Below are positions 43,921 to 55,562 of a stretch of DNA of 64,000 bases, one piece after another. The DNA is from Paraphaeosphaeria minitans. Taxonomy: Eukaryota > Ascomycota > Dothideomycetes > Pleosporales > Didymosphaeriaceae. Where the stretch lies: the NCBI GenBank assembly GCA_015832175.1, contig WJXW01000006.1:1550001-1614000 (forward strand). Direction: 5' to 3'. Made by a program: the position numbers and the translations under genes. The notes beneath the pieces are model-generated. The model saw only the letters and a program-made list of their open reading frames with translations, searched no databases and was not told the DNA's origin. Every line of letters begins with the position of its first letter. Positions within the stretch are counted from its first letter, which is position 1.

Positions 43921-46023
43921 TTACCAGAGAACCTGCCAAGTGACATCGGAAAAGCCAACCATCTGCGAGAAAGCCTCGTCCCGCCTGCCGACCTTTTCGA
44001 GCAGATGAAGCTCACCAGACCTGCTGCCTACCCGCAAGTCCTTCCCAGAATCCTCTTGCAGCTTGCCGGGTATGTTCTTCGTGACGATGCGATCTACCTT
44101 CTCGATCTTCTCGAGCTGGTCGAACGGCAGGTTCCAGAGCACGTTGTGTCCAAAGTTAGAGACGAACCTGAAGCCGCCGCGGCTGATGATGAGACGACCG
44201 GACGTCTTGCCCTGGGTCGCGCTGTAGCTGTTGTAGTCGTGCTCCATGTCGAAGGTGGGAGAATCCAGTGCCAGGGCGGATGCCACGGGGATGGATTTCT
44301 CGGCTAGTCGAGTGCCTTCGGCTTGAACGTATTTGACGGCCCATTCCGCTGTGGTTTCGTTAGTGGAAGGAGCTTGGGGCAGGAGAGCACCGGGTGGGAT
44401 ACTCACCGTGGGTGGGCATGTTCCAAAGGAATCGCTTGGCGGGTGATACCAACAGTCTGTATTCTGGGAATTTCACGGCGATGGGGTAGAGGCCGAAGAA
44501 TGATACGCCCATGCTGAATGTGATGGCTTTGACGAGCAGCCACATGGGCGTCAAAGCGGTAGCTAGCGTAACGACACCGAGAACGATCATCGCATACCAT
44601 GTCCGGTGGGGATCCCGCCATTCATAAAAGCTTTTTTTGCGTCAGTCGAAATACATCAAAATGGGCTGTGCACACGTACCTGCGCAGACTCTCAAAGAAA
44701 TTAGCCAGATCCGCCAGCTGCACCATGAACCACGGCCCCAAGTCCTCAACAAGTTTGTCGGACCAGTTCTTATCTCCCTCCTTGACGATCAATTCAGTCA
44801 AAGACAGAGCAGTACGGCGTTGGTCCTCGCGATGCTTGATCTCGTCGCGCAAGTCTTCCAAAGTGTTGCCGTGAGTGCGCCGTTGGAAGACGAGAAATAT
44901 GCCTGCTGCGAGCTGCTCTGTTAGTGATCACTAAAAATCACAGATCCAGATGGATAACCTACAAATCCTGGAAGAATCATATCGAAGTACCAAAGCGTTA
45001 CGTATATTAGTAGATACGTCAGTGTCTCTGCGGGTTGCTCCCATCGATATATTTTACGCGATGTCATGACCAACTCCTGGATTGGAGATGAAGCCATCAA
45101 TAGACGCTCGATGTTTGGCATCACGGTCTCTTTTGAAGGCGCTGGTGGGTCGGAGCCAAATCCGATATACTGCCCTCCATATTGATGTGCATAATATACA
45201 AGCAGCTGCGATGCGTTAGGTAGGGTCGGTGGGAGCTGTTCAGGCTTTCGATTGAACGTGGTTAACTTACATGCTGCACATATGCTCTCCAATCAGTGAG
45301 CATGCCTGCTTGTGGATCGAGCTTCTGGAAGTCAGATCTAGGTCTTAGTTGTATTTCACCCCGCGGCAAACGCCTAATCTTGGTGATGTGACGATCAAGC
45401 GCCCACCGCGCATAAGTAGCCTGCCGCTCTTTCATGAGCATAGAAAGGTCTTTGATGGCGAGAAGTCGCTGGGTATCGTTTCGTGCGTCTTCGACGGCTT
45501 CGGAGGCACGTATCATGTCCACTTCGTCGCCGTGGGGGACTTCCTTCGCTGTGATCTGACCTGCTACTTGTTGGTTGCCTTTGTCTGAGATCTTAGCCTT
45601 GACGGTGTCAATAGGATTGTGAAAGAAGTCTTTCATGGTCGGTTCGTCTGGTTCCGGCGCATCAGTCATATACCGTGATCCTGAACCTTCTGCGGCAGCA
45701 CCCACAAGCGCTGTTGTCGTGTATTCGAAATCATCCGACGACCTCCCGATATGAAGTGTCTTCCTAATTCTCAAGCCTGCCCTGTGTTTTTTCGCCTTCA
45801 ACGAATCGACGACATTGTGGGATGGCGCGGGCGAAGTTTCAGCACTGTGCAGGTGACGCTCTTCCTCTGGACCTTGCGCCTCGTGTGTCTCAGGAAGTTG
45901 TATCTGTGCAGTTTTGGTAATCTTGGCTCGGTCGAGTCCCACTTGGAGTTCATCAACGAGGACGAACTCTTGTTGTGCTTGCATGACGTCTCTGCCGTGG
46001 GTCGTATCACGCACGGTGGACAT
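43921..46023 (-). CDS. GRAM-domain membrane protein, DUF3292-like (five exons)
   Basis: Exons are 46023-45271, 45205-44963, 44915-44680, 44630-44407 and 44348-43921; all joins keep frame, giving about 627 residues. The N-terminal half is soluble and charged, with a HNPIDTVKAK element and a long helical region rich in Arg/Asp. Hydrophobic segments follow around residues 310-345 (LTYLLIYVTLWYF and the LAAGIFLVF just after the splice) and 420-465 (MIVLGVVTLATALTPMWLLV). A GRAM-like domain lies at about 510-590, with LIISRGGFRFVSNFGHNVLW and IEKVDRIV. This resembles fungal DUF3292 proteins of unknown role, possibly at membrane contact sites or in lipid sensing. The third acceptor (..CAGAG at 44916) was chosen for phase. 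Confidence 0.75.
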
Positions 46024-47147
46024 GTTCGGGGTGGCGCAACGACAGTTAGATATTGATGGGGAGCGTTTGTCAAGGTGTGATGTCGCAGGAACGTCGCAAT
46101 ATCGATATGCCTACTTGCTTTGAACATTTACAGCTGGTGCGGCGGCTGCAACCGTCTGCCGCGGTAGGTAGAATACGACAACGTCATCAATCGCCACGTT
46201 ACGCGGATGGGCGCGCACGTAAACATGACCAAGGGTGTCACAGAATTCAAACGTAACCTTTAGCACCTATAGAAAGGCGTATCACTTAGTAGGCACGTGT
46301 TAGCCTGATGTTTCGTGTCTACCTGGCGAACGCAATGCTAGACGGCGTGTTTATGTGAGCTCGATTTCATAACACAGGAGCCCGGATGCAGACATACTGC
46401 AGGGGCCCACGAGAGAGTGCTGAAGGCTATTGCTTGACCACTGAAAGATTTAGTTCCGATGATGCGTTCCAGGCGCAGAGCAGGTTGTCTAGAATGGAAT
46501 GCATTGGGGGCTGATGACGATCATGGTGGTAATCGTTCGACCCGCACAAGCGGGTGACCACGTGTGCATTGCTGAAAGTAGGTAATAATAAACCTGGAAC
46601 CGTGAATGTTTTCATTGGGAGAGAATGGTAGCTTATTATATTTAGAACAAACAGGTGTAGACTGATTCCTCTACATATAGGCCAGTCTGTAGCACAAAGT
46701 GCTTCCACAGATGGGTGGCCGGCAGCAGAAATGGGAATCTATGAAGCTCACTACTGTAGCTATGTACTATGAGCCTCCACGCTGACTTATAACAATAAAA
46801 ACTTACAAATGTACTGTAGTTTAGTTTAGCACAGGACAACGTGCGTGAATCTTCCTTTCTTTTTGTATTAGCCACCGTGGCAGAGCGCGCGTAGTCACGC
46901 AATCCCGCTTTTTTGTACGATGCTGCCGAGGCAAGCTCGAAGCACAGCCCTTCAGATCGATGCCAGCGAGCGCGGCATCGTGCGACTGTCGACGACTGTT
47001 CTGCGCAAAACCCCCAGCGGCGAGCAGCTGCATTTCTGACTCGGTAATACCTAGGTAACATCTCCACCGGATTCTCCACTTTCCCCACGACCTTCCAGGG
47101 CCCGCGAGCCGAGGCACACCCTCGCGTTAGAGCTAGGTATTGCGGGG
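46024..47147. other. Intergenic region, divergent promoter
   Basis: About 1.12 kb between the divergent GRAM and enoyl-CoA isomerase genes. The centre (46590-46850) is AT-rich. No exon or repeat is convincing. Confidence 0.5.
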
Positions 47148-48315
47148 ATGCCATCACCGAACCGGCTCCTCTCGTACACCTACTCTGCTTTCCGCCATAC
47201 TGCATCACCGATTCGATACAACCGCAGCAGGCCCGTCAAGACCTTGCCTCGACTGAATTCTCGACCAGCAATTACCATGGCGTCCCAGTACAACGACATC
47301 AAGTTCGAAATCAAGGACAGAATAGGTGTAATCAAGGTACAATTAAATGAGACTATTGCCCTGGCGCGAGTGAATGGTAACGCCACATGACGTGCAGTTC
47401 AACCGCCCCAAAGCCCTCAACTCCTTTGGCGGGACTCTTATTCCCGAAGTCATCGCTGCTCTTCGGGAGCTCAACGAGCATCCGGATACCGTCTTCACCG
47501 TTCTGACTGGCGAGGGTCGCTTTTTCTCCGCCGGTGCAGATGTTCGAGGGGGATCCTTGTCACAGCAGGTAAGGCATGTTTCCATCACATCACAGCTGAT
47601 GTTCCATCTCGGCATCACCAGGTAGCGGCTAAGCGCATCTGTAGCCAAAGGATTTCAAGAACGCAGGCGAGAAGAAGCTGGCATTTCTGCAGAACTTCAC
47701 CTACGGTGTGTATACCCAGGATCCACTGAGTAGTCTGCTCTTATACTGAAATGCGACCTTTGTACAGCGCTTGAGCTCCTCAGAAGCATGATCGATCATC
47801 GTAAAGTGCTCATTCTGGCGCTCAATGGCCCCGGCGTAGGGGGTGGTGCTGCTTGGTTTCCAGGCATTGCCGACATCGTGCTGGCGTCTTCCTCGGCATG
47901 GCTTCAATGCCCCTTCAGTGCGCTCGCCCTGGTGCCTGAGAACGGATCTGCCCTCTCTTTCGCGCAGCACATCGGTATTCATCGCGCAAATGACTTCCTC
48001 ATGTTTGGCCGTAAGCTATCCGCACAAGAACTCCTCGACGCGGGCATGTACAACTACGTGTGGGACAAAACCGGCGACGAGTTCCACGCCGAGGTCATGC
48101 AATTCCTAGAGGGTCAACTGGAAGTCAACGACGGGAAGAGCATGATGGAGACGAAGAGGCTGCAGAACGTAGGTGTGAGGGACCAACGGATGATTGCAGT
48201 TGTAAATGCAGTCGATGCGTTGGCAGAGCGATTCGTTGAGGATGCACCGCTGCATAGGTTCGCGGAGAAGAAGAAGTCGATGGAGGAGAAGAGTAAAAGG
48301 CGGTCGAAGATGTAG
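47148..48315 (+). CDS. Enoyl-CoA isomerase/hydratase with PTS1 (four exons)
   Basis: Exons are 47148-47336, 47398-47568, 47645-47705 and 47768-48315; 322 residues from the first ATG, or 279 from the second in-frame ATG at 47277. The crotonase fold is clear: IGVIKFNRPKALNSF, GEGRFFSAGADVRG, NGPGVGGGAAWFPGIADIVLA and the LVPENGSALSFAQHIG segment carrying the Glu typical of delta3,delta2-enoyl-CoA isomerases. The protein ends RSKM, a plausible variant of the peroxisomal SKL signal. The longer form adds a basic, Ser/Arg-rich N-terminus resembling a mitochondrial presequence. It should serve unsaturated fatty acid beta-oxidation. Exact activity (isomerase or hydratase) is uncertain. Confidence 0.85.
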
Positions 48316-48395
48316 CTCCATGACGACGAATTCTCCCACATCTCTATGTCGTGCTCACCGCTGCCCCAACGCCTACTGCTGCTCTTCAACTCCAT

Positions 48396-49097
48396 CTAGT
48401 AGAACTTGGCTCCACCTAGTGACTCAACCTTCACCTTCGCCTCTTCTGGGGAGTTGTGCGCATCGCGGGCATTCTGAGCAGCCTCGTCTTGTGCCTCAGC
48501 CTCTGCAGCCTCCTTGAGCTTCCTCTTTTCCATGGTACTCTGGAAGAGCAGCTCCTCATCCTCGATATCTTTCAGCACTGCGCAGATATCAGCATCTCGG
48601 TTTGGATGTAGAATGTGAGCACCGTGGTACTTACATCCAGCCCACTCCTTCTCCCGCCCTTCTACCCCGGTCCCTAGTATACCTTCCACATCCACTTCTT
48701 CGCCCCGCTGCACACGCTCGACCACCTCTCTCAGTATGCCCATCTTAGCCTCGGCCCTCCTCGTCACCAACGCCCTCTCCTGCTTCAGCCACAGGATTTG
48801 GATGGCTTGGCTGCCGACCAGCAATGCCAGCACGATGTACGGCGTGGCAGGGTTCCACTGACGCCCCGGGACATCTGAGGTGGAAGAGAGCGATTCGGCG
48901 GGTCGCAATGGGCGTGGTATCATGGACTTCCAGAAGTTGGGCCGCAGGATGGTCGGCATGCTTAGGTGTCGCGCATACGAGTGTTGCGGAGAGAGCAGGG
49001 CGAACGTGCGCGATTGGGGGCGGGTGGCCGGGCTGAGGAGAGTGCGCGCAGTATGAGGCTGGCGCAGGAGCTGGCGGAGAAGGATGTGCGTGTCCAT
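48396..49097 (-). CDS. Small mitochondrial membrane protein (DUF5321-like, two exons)
   Basis: Exons are 49097-48635 and 48577-48396, giving 214 residues. The N-terminus is a strong mitochondrial presequence: no acidic residue between about 4 and 65, many Arg, Leu and Ser. A hydrophobic span at about 85-104 (ATPYIVLALLVGSQAIQIL) is followed by a charged, helical tail ending LGGAKFY. The intron (GTAAGT..CGCAG) is supported because the join gives EWAG-LLKDIEDEE, a helix like that in related fungal proteins, whereas read-through gives a Cys/His-rich segment. It resembles small fungal inner-membrane proteins of the DUF5321 kind; I cannot verify this or assign a function. A longer in-frame start at 49214 lacks the presequence character. 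Confidence 0.65.
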   Translation of the reverse strand: MDTHILLRQLLRQPHTARTLLSPATRPQSRTFALLSPQHSYARHLSMPTILRPNFWKSMIPRPLRPAESLSSTSDVPGRQWNPATPYIVLALLVGSQAIQILWLKQERALVTRRAEAKMGILREVVERVQRGEEVDVEGILGTGVEGREKEWAGCKYHGAHILHPNRDADICAVLKDIEDEELLFQSTMEKRKLKEAAEAEAQDEAAQNARDAHNSPEEAKVKVESLGGAKFY

Positions 49098-49667
49098 GAT
49101 TGCGCAAGCTGTTGTTCGAACACGGGATGGGGATGCGACGCGACTTCGAAGCTCAAGAAACTTTGGAGATCGAACTAGATGACAGGGGGCTGCCGTCCAA
49201 TCAAAGTGCCCCATCCTCGGCGTAGAATCCTCGGGCTTTCACCACGAACATACCGAAAACCGGCACGGGAATATTGCTGTCAACTGTCATACGACAGATT
49301 GGTTAGAAGTCTCGTGGTAGAAGGACGCGATCGATCCGCTTCAATGCATTCGTACTTGGTTGGTGCAACCCAGGATGTCACTGCTTGAACACAGTCTCTG
49401 GCTATGATTATGACCATCACAGTGAAAAGCCTTTTGAAGAATCGTCTCATGCTCCTTGTGCTATCGAACCCTTCGTCTTCGAAGGATCCACGCCACACTG
49501 AGTCCCGTCGCAACCGATGTCTCCAGCGAATGCCCCCCAGAGAGTTGTGAACATTGCCCGCATCGTGTTCAGCCAAGCGTACATGTCTAGCCCACGAGAT
49601 CATATTAGATAATCTCGCGGGACATTGGTCGAGGGTGTGATATAAATTAAATTCAAAGGTGGCTTAA
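49098..49667. other. Intergenic region
   Basis: About 570 bp between the start of the small mitochondrial gene and the 3' end of vps5. An AT-rich spot lies near 49600-49660. Nothing else is seen. Confidence 0.5.
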
Positions 49668-51759
49668 TCACTCTCCTACTTCACCCGTCGCCTCCGCCGC
49701 TACCCTCGCATCTAAGGTCTCTGATCCTGCAGTTTCAAGCTGGTTGTCTGTAGATGTCGGTTGTTCCGAGGTTGGCGAAGCTACGACACCGGCTGGCGGG
49801 ACGAACGTGTCACCATCCTCAGTGTCGAGTTGCATGAGAAATGTTTCCCAAATTTCAATGAGCTAGAGACACGTTAGCACAAGAAAGCGTGACATATGTT
49901 GCACCCTTCGCTTACCTCTTTTTGCGCTTCCACAGCGCTTTCCAGATAAGTCTCAACTCCAGACTTGAAGTCTTCAACTTTTTCCCGTTCGAATCGTTCC
50001 AGTTCACTTCTCATCAAGCGTCCCATGTCCTCGAACAATAATCTCGCCTGATGCACGCGTCGCTCCGCATCCGCAACATCGGCGCTGAGTTGATTCAGAC
50101 GATCCTGTTGCGAGCGTCCTTGCCTCAGCAATTTATCTTGCGTTGTCTTACGCTTGTGAAGCTCGGCTTCGGCAGCGTGCCACGTGTGGTAGGATTTTTG
50201 CCTTTGCAGGAACGCTTGCTTTACTGATCCTATCAAGCGGATGTATTCGTCAATGACAATGCCCATTGTAAGCACATCCTGCTGAGCTTGGCGCTCGTAA
50301 AGCTCCCGTATCCGGATCTGAATGTCCGACAAGCTGTCGAGGGGACCGGACAAGGACGGAGATAGTTCGACGGTGGATAACGAGTGCAGCGAGGCCGAGA
50401 AATCTCCGCATGCTTCGGCCAACCCTTTCCGTTGTGTCACCACCGTGTCGGTCGCTTTGAGCAGAGCCTTCAATTGGTTCTCAAGCGCATCGAGATAGAT
50501 CTTGCGTTCATGGAACCACTTCGCTTGTCAGTATGCGCGAACGTGGAAACTGGTTGGTGTGCACTTACGTCGTCATGCTCGATGAACTTGCCGCTGCTAC
50601 CCCCTAGCATCGAGCCGAACATGCCTTTGCTCTCGCCCAGGCCGGGGTCTTTGCGCTCCTTGTTCTTGATGTCGACATTGAAAGCATCGCTCTCGAGGAA
50701 GATTTTTAGATCGCCATCGTGCTGCAGAACGGAGTGTGCGGCAGTCTTGTTCAACATGCGCTCCAGAGCTGCACGTCTCGACTCGACAAAATTAGTATCG
50801 AATCGACCGACGGCCTGCTTCTCCGGGGGTGGAGGAACAATAATGCCGGGATTGTTGCTGTGTAGCTGGTTGTACAGCCATAGAAAGTCACGGTAGCGGC
50901 GGGAGACGGTGAATTCTGAGTTGCGGTACCCCTTGGAGGTGGTCTAGTGGTCGATCAGCACATTTGCGACCCAAGCTAGGTAGCAGGGCGTGCTCACCTT
51001 GGTCATGACAGAGTACTCGGTATGCGAGCTCGTCAGATCGCCGACCTTGTGCGGGTCTCCTACATAGATGCTGAAGGTAGGCTTCGCTGCCTGCTCGATG
51101 CTGACGCTCGGTTGGGTGTGGCGGGCGGGGGCGGCTGCCGTGGGCGCCTGGACGGGCGGCGGTACTCGTGGGCCTCGCGAAACCGGCCTGTCGTCATCAT
51201 CGTCGTCCAGATTGACCGAGTCGAGTGTGTTCTGCAGCGACGGGATCGATGCGGAGGGCGTTGGAGCAGCGGCGGCGGCGGCGGCGGCGGCGGCAGCAGC
51301 AGCAGTACTTCGTCCCGGTTGCTCTTTCTGCGGCGGCGCGGGCGGCGCTGACGGGGCTTCTGGCCCGGGGGTGGAGTCGCCCAAAGGCGCACCGAGGGGC
51401 CCCAGGGGATCCTCTACAGCCTCGAGTTTCGTCGCCTGCGCGCCGTACTGTTTCCTTCGCGGTCCTCGTGCGGCGGGTGCGCGGGGTGCGGCCGAGGCAT
51501 TGGACGCAGACGCCGTGGCAGGCTGCGCATCGGATTGCGGTGCTTGTCTCCGTCAGCTATGCTCTACCTGCACGGTCGTTTTGCCGTGGTGCTCCTCGTA
51601 CCAGACTCGTTCTCCTGGGCTATCTTGGCCACCTGAGGCGGCGGAGATCGCGAAGGCACATCTGCGCGCATCAAGTCAGCACTGAGGGCAACCAATGTCT
51701 ATGGTGGGCACACGCGACGTACCACCCCACGGCGAACTCCCTTCGTCGCCGAGATCCAT
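49668..51759 (-). CDS. vps5: Sorting nexin Vps5 (PX-BAR; retromer), six exons
   Basis: Exons are 51759-51723, 51661-51602, 51542-50998, 50943-50569, 50518-49916 and 49862-49668, all phase-consistent; 604 residues. The N-terminus is disordered and Ala/Pro-rich with a poly-Ala run of about 14 residues (51270-51305), followed by the acidic LDDDDDD. The PX domain (about 190-310) carries RRYRDFLWLYNQL and the PPPPEK loop. The BAR region (about 340-560) starts with WFHERKIYLDALENQLK and continues as long Gln/Arg/Glu helices. Vps5 with Vps17 binds endosomal PI3P and forms the retromer membrane coat for endosome-to-Golgi retrieval. Snx1/Snx4 paralogues are alternatives; the fold and N-terminal acidic segment favour Vps5. 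Confidence 0.9.
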
Positions 51760-52314
51760 TGTGTTGAGCAGAGTGCGTATAGGAAGCTGTCTATAGGGCA
51801 GGCAAGCAGGCAGGCAAGCTGGCCAGCTGCATGCGTCAACGGCCAATCCCCCAGCAAGGCGCGTGGTGGTACGTGCCTTCCGCTCCGAATGTCTTGGCGG
51901 TCGTCCGTCACTGCCTCCTCCCTCCTCCCTCAACCGAGCGGCCTCAACCAGCTTGGGACGGTAGGTCTACTCAGTATCTGATCCATTTTCAACAACATTG
52001 CGTCGACACACAAGCCTCGGTCTATCTGCAACATGGTCTTTCCCCCCATCGCATCTTCGTACGCCAATGACCAGTTATGCTTCGACGCACGAGGCGTTGG
52101 TGTTGGCTTGTCGAGTGCATCATGAGCACCATATTGTCCACACGGTGCCACCATACAATGCCTAGAGGCCTTGCTGCCCACCCCTTCAACACCTACACCC
52201 GCTCACGAGCCTCCTTCACGCATTGCAGCAATAACACCGAACATTTACATTTCCGGGCGGCGACTCGATTTGTCCGTATGTACACCTATCGTCACTACAT
52301 CAACATCTTTGCCC
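51760..52314. other. Intergenic region vps5 to alkaline phosphatase
   Basis: About 555 bp between two genes on the same strand: the vps5 promoter and the phosphatase 3' end. A short GCAAGCAGGCAGGCAAGC tract sits at 51803-51820. No coding frame is supported. Confidence 0.5.
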
Positions 52315-54458
52315 TCAATTACCCGTCGAGTAGCCCTGGCCCCTTGCAAGACCGAAGCATTCCGCCATGCTGAAAAATATATCAATGCTATTATACACGC
52401 CAGAAAACTTGTCCTGGCACGGTCCCATCGCAAACACGGGCACGTCAGTGAGCGAGTGCACACCCTGGTCATTGCTCACAGGCAGGCTCCCGTTGATCTC
52501 GATTCCATTCTCGGCATCCTCGCGGTTGGTATAGAAGTCGTCAGAGTCCGTTTCGAGTTCCGCAGCCGGCTCACGCGGACCGTCCTTGTGCACCGTGTAG
52601 TTCTCACGGTGGTCAGGATTGGCAGTCAGTCCAGAAAAGAGAGTGTATCGGGGGTCCCAGTTGCGAGGGAAGTTGGAATCAACGTAGGTAAGATTGCCTG
52701 TGCTCTGATACTGCGACAGACCGCTGTTCTGATACGTGCCGATCGCATTGCGCTTCTTGCGCTGATCGTCCTGAGCGGCAAGATACTTGGTGTCCACGGA
52801 ACCCATAACGTCAAAACCGTGTCCGTGGTCAGCCGTCACGAGGATAAGCGTCTCCTCGAGGCACCCCGTTTCGTTGAGCTTGTTGACGGTGGCCTTGATG
52901 GTGTCGTCAAGCTCGAGAAGCTCACCAAGAGCGCGATCATAGTCGAGGACGTGCATCATCTTGTCGATTGAAGCGGCTTCCGACATTAGGAAGAAACCCT
53001 TGTCACCAGACCGCTCGGAGAGAATATCGATCGCCTTGAGCGTCATGTCCTTGAGGCCGGGCTGGTCAAGAGCAGCCGTCTTGTCACCCGTGGGAGATAG
53101 CGACTGGTTGAGGTTCTCACGGTAGACGTTGCGATCGAGCCATTTCGCCATGTTGGAGTATGTGAAGACCCCGAGAGCCTTCTCGTTGCTGGAAGCAGAC
53201 AAGAGGGCAGTGCGGTTCTGGAGAACCTGGTAGCCCTTCTTCGCAAACTCGTCGTAGTACGTCTTGTTCTGGTAAGTGATGCCACCAAGTTCGGGCGAGT
53301 AGAATTGCTCAGCACCTCCACCAAAAAGAACGTCAGGACCATCCCACTCTATCCAGGTGTAGTTGGTGATGCCATTGAGGAAAGAATCCACAACAGCACC
53401 GTACTCGCTACGCGCACGCGTGTGAGCAGTAAGACCAGCCGGTGTTGCATCGGCAAGGAAGGCAGTGGAGACGATGCCAACATGTCCGCCAGTAAGACGG
53501 TGGAAGATCTCAGCAATCGTCTCGACCTTGGGGTCATCGAAAGGGTCTTTGCTCGAATCCGCGTATACTCCCAGGGCATTTACGGACGACTTGTGGCCAG
53601 TGTAAAGAGCAGATGCGGAGTTGGCCGAATCAGTAATGAAAGAGTCGATCGAGTGTGTCATCTGATGGCCGAGGACGGGAAATTTGTCCATCTGCATCCT
53701 GGTCTGGTACTTGCCGTTGATGGTCTTGTGACCAATCAAACGGGCAGCCGTGATCATGTTGGTGGTCATCCCATCGCCGATGAAAAGGATGATGTTCTTG
53801 GCTTTGCGCTCCTCTGCAAGATCGCGTACGAGCCATGTTGCCTTGGTGCTGCTGCCGTTGTTGTAGTTGAGGGTCGCAGTGTACTCGCCGGGCTCGTATA
53901 GTGCGAGACGACGATAGGCCTTGGATCTAACATCGACGAGTGAAGGAGTCTTTGCATCGCGAGCGAAGAAGTCTAGTCCAGGTCAACTTGCTTTTCTGAC
54001 GGCACTCTAGGCATTATCCTCTTACCCTCAAAGTAACTGAAGGTCCAGTTCTCAAGCTTCGCATCCTCAATGCCAAAGAACTCGGTCACCGGCTTTGCCT
54101 CACCGTCACCCTTGGCAATGGTAAAGGTGAAGGCCTCATCCGGGGGAAGACCGATCGCCTCGGAACCGTTCTGAGGAGCATGGACCTCCAGACGGATGTC
54201 GAAGTACTGCCCGGCCAAGAAATCGGCTCTGGAATCAAGCAATTAACTGAAGCTCCGAACGAGAATCTGCAAGATGAATTGCTTACTGGTCAGGTGGGAA
54301 GACGCAACCTGAGCTCTGTTAGCTAGCAGCACTACCAGTGAAATCGGGGAAAACATACCAAGAGTTGGGCAAGTGCCCAATCTTTGGAAGGACTGTGCGG
54401 AGACAGCGCTCACGAATGCAGCTGCCGCGACACCAGCAATTTTGGGAAAGACAACCAT
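52315..54458 (-). CDS. Secreted alkaline phosphatase (four exons, one 22-nt microexon)
   Basis: Exons are 54458-54359, 54308-54287 (22 nt), 54228-54026 and 53972-52315; 660 residues. The first 20 or so residues form a signal peptide ending near AVSAQ. The alkaline phosphatase superfamily core is clear. The metal-binding Asp is at about 175 (LFIGDGM), and the nucleophile Ser at about 224 in TDSANSASA is typical of the family. Later His/Asp ligands include VTADHGHGFD and the TDVPVFAMG segment near the end. Many Asn-x-Thr/Ser sites (NYT, NRT, NLT, NKT) suit a secreted glycoprotein. It would hydrolyse phosphate monoesters outside the cell or in the vacuole. The microexon splits the C-V-F-P-P-D-Q segment. 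Confidence 0.9.
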
Positions 54459-55562
54459 TTCTCGTAACTTGACCGTTGCGGAGAAGTTGAAGATCAAAGT
54501 GAGGGTCGTGACGCATCGTGAGCTGCTGGGACGCTGCATATGCAGCTTTTATATTATAAGCTTGCCAGGGCCCTGGAGCAGTCGTTCGAAGTCCAACCGA
54601 GGAGTTAGCCGGGCCCTGGACTTTTATTTGCCAGAAGCACGCATCTCCATGTCGGCCGGCGCCGCATATGCGGGATCATGGGTCCTTTGACGCGACTGGG
54701 CATCCTCGTGGCACGTTCTCTTGCTTTCACTGCTCCATCGCTGGTCGCGCAAGGAACCGGGTACGCGAGCTTTGCCCGCTATGGCGGTGCCTGGCATCCC
54801 GTTCACGAATGCAGGCGATCGAGCTGCCTCTTCCAGCCGGCTTTTGCGAAGCTGCGTGTATTCGAAGGTACGTCGCAGCATCAAAACGTGGTGCGCGGGA
54901 TGGTTGTGATTCGCAGAGGTCAACCTTGCATCGCTCCCCATCATCTTGGCCCGCTTGGCAGACTTGGGGGAAATCAACCAGCCTTCAGCGAGGCCATCGC
55001 TTGTTGTACCTGCAGTGAAGATTGGTGTCGCTGTCGAAGTGTGGACGCACAACTGTGCCCTGCGCGACATGGTGCGAGCAAGGCGCGCTCAACGCCAGTA
55101 GCGTCTTCTCCAGCGTCGCAAGGCATCCTCGGCGAGAGCTTTTCAGACATGTTTTATATGCTTCGGCTTTATGTTTCAAAGTGAATCGTTTTAGCGTTCT
55201 CTTGATGAGCAGGTCGTGTGCTCTCGAACACTTGAGTACTTCGACGAGTGTCTCCGGGGCTCTGGTAGGTATCGCCTCAGCGTACCCAACGCCCTGGTTT
55301 CCCCCTGCAGCATAGAGAACGCTTGCGGTCGACTTGCAGTACCGACCATTAACCCCTTCTTCATTGACGCACAGGATATAATCGCAGAATGGTAAACGTC
55401 GCATATCCATGGAAGCTGGCCAACGGATGCGGTTTCAATCGAAAAACGAACCCGCTTCGGGCATAGTGCGTTGACTACGACGTCACCACTCGCGGTCCTT
55501 TCACAAATTTCCAATACAAACATAGATGTAAGGTACAGTAACTTCACTTCGTATCAGCTTCC
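54459..55562. other. Divergent promoter region
   Basis: About 1.1 kb between the phosphatase (minus) and the photolyase homologue (plus). The phosphatase side has a TATAATATAAAAG-type element (minus strand, 54547-54559) about 90 bp from its ATG. Short frames on both strands show no motif. Confidence 0.5.
54547..54559 (-). promoter_or_regulatory. TATA-like element of the alkaline phosphatase gene
   Basis: The minus strand reads TATAATATAAAAG about 90 bp upstream of the phosphatase ATG. Placement suits a fungal TATA box. Motif only. Confidence 0.4.
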
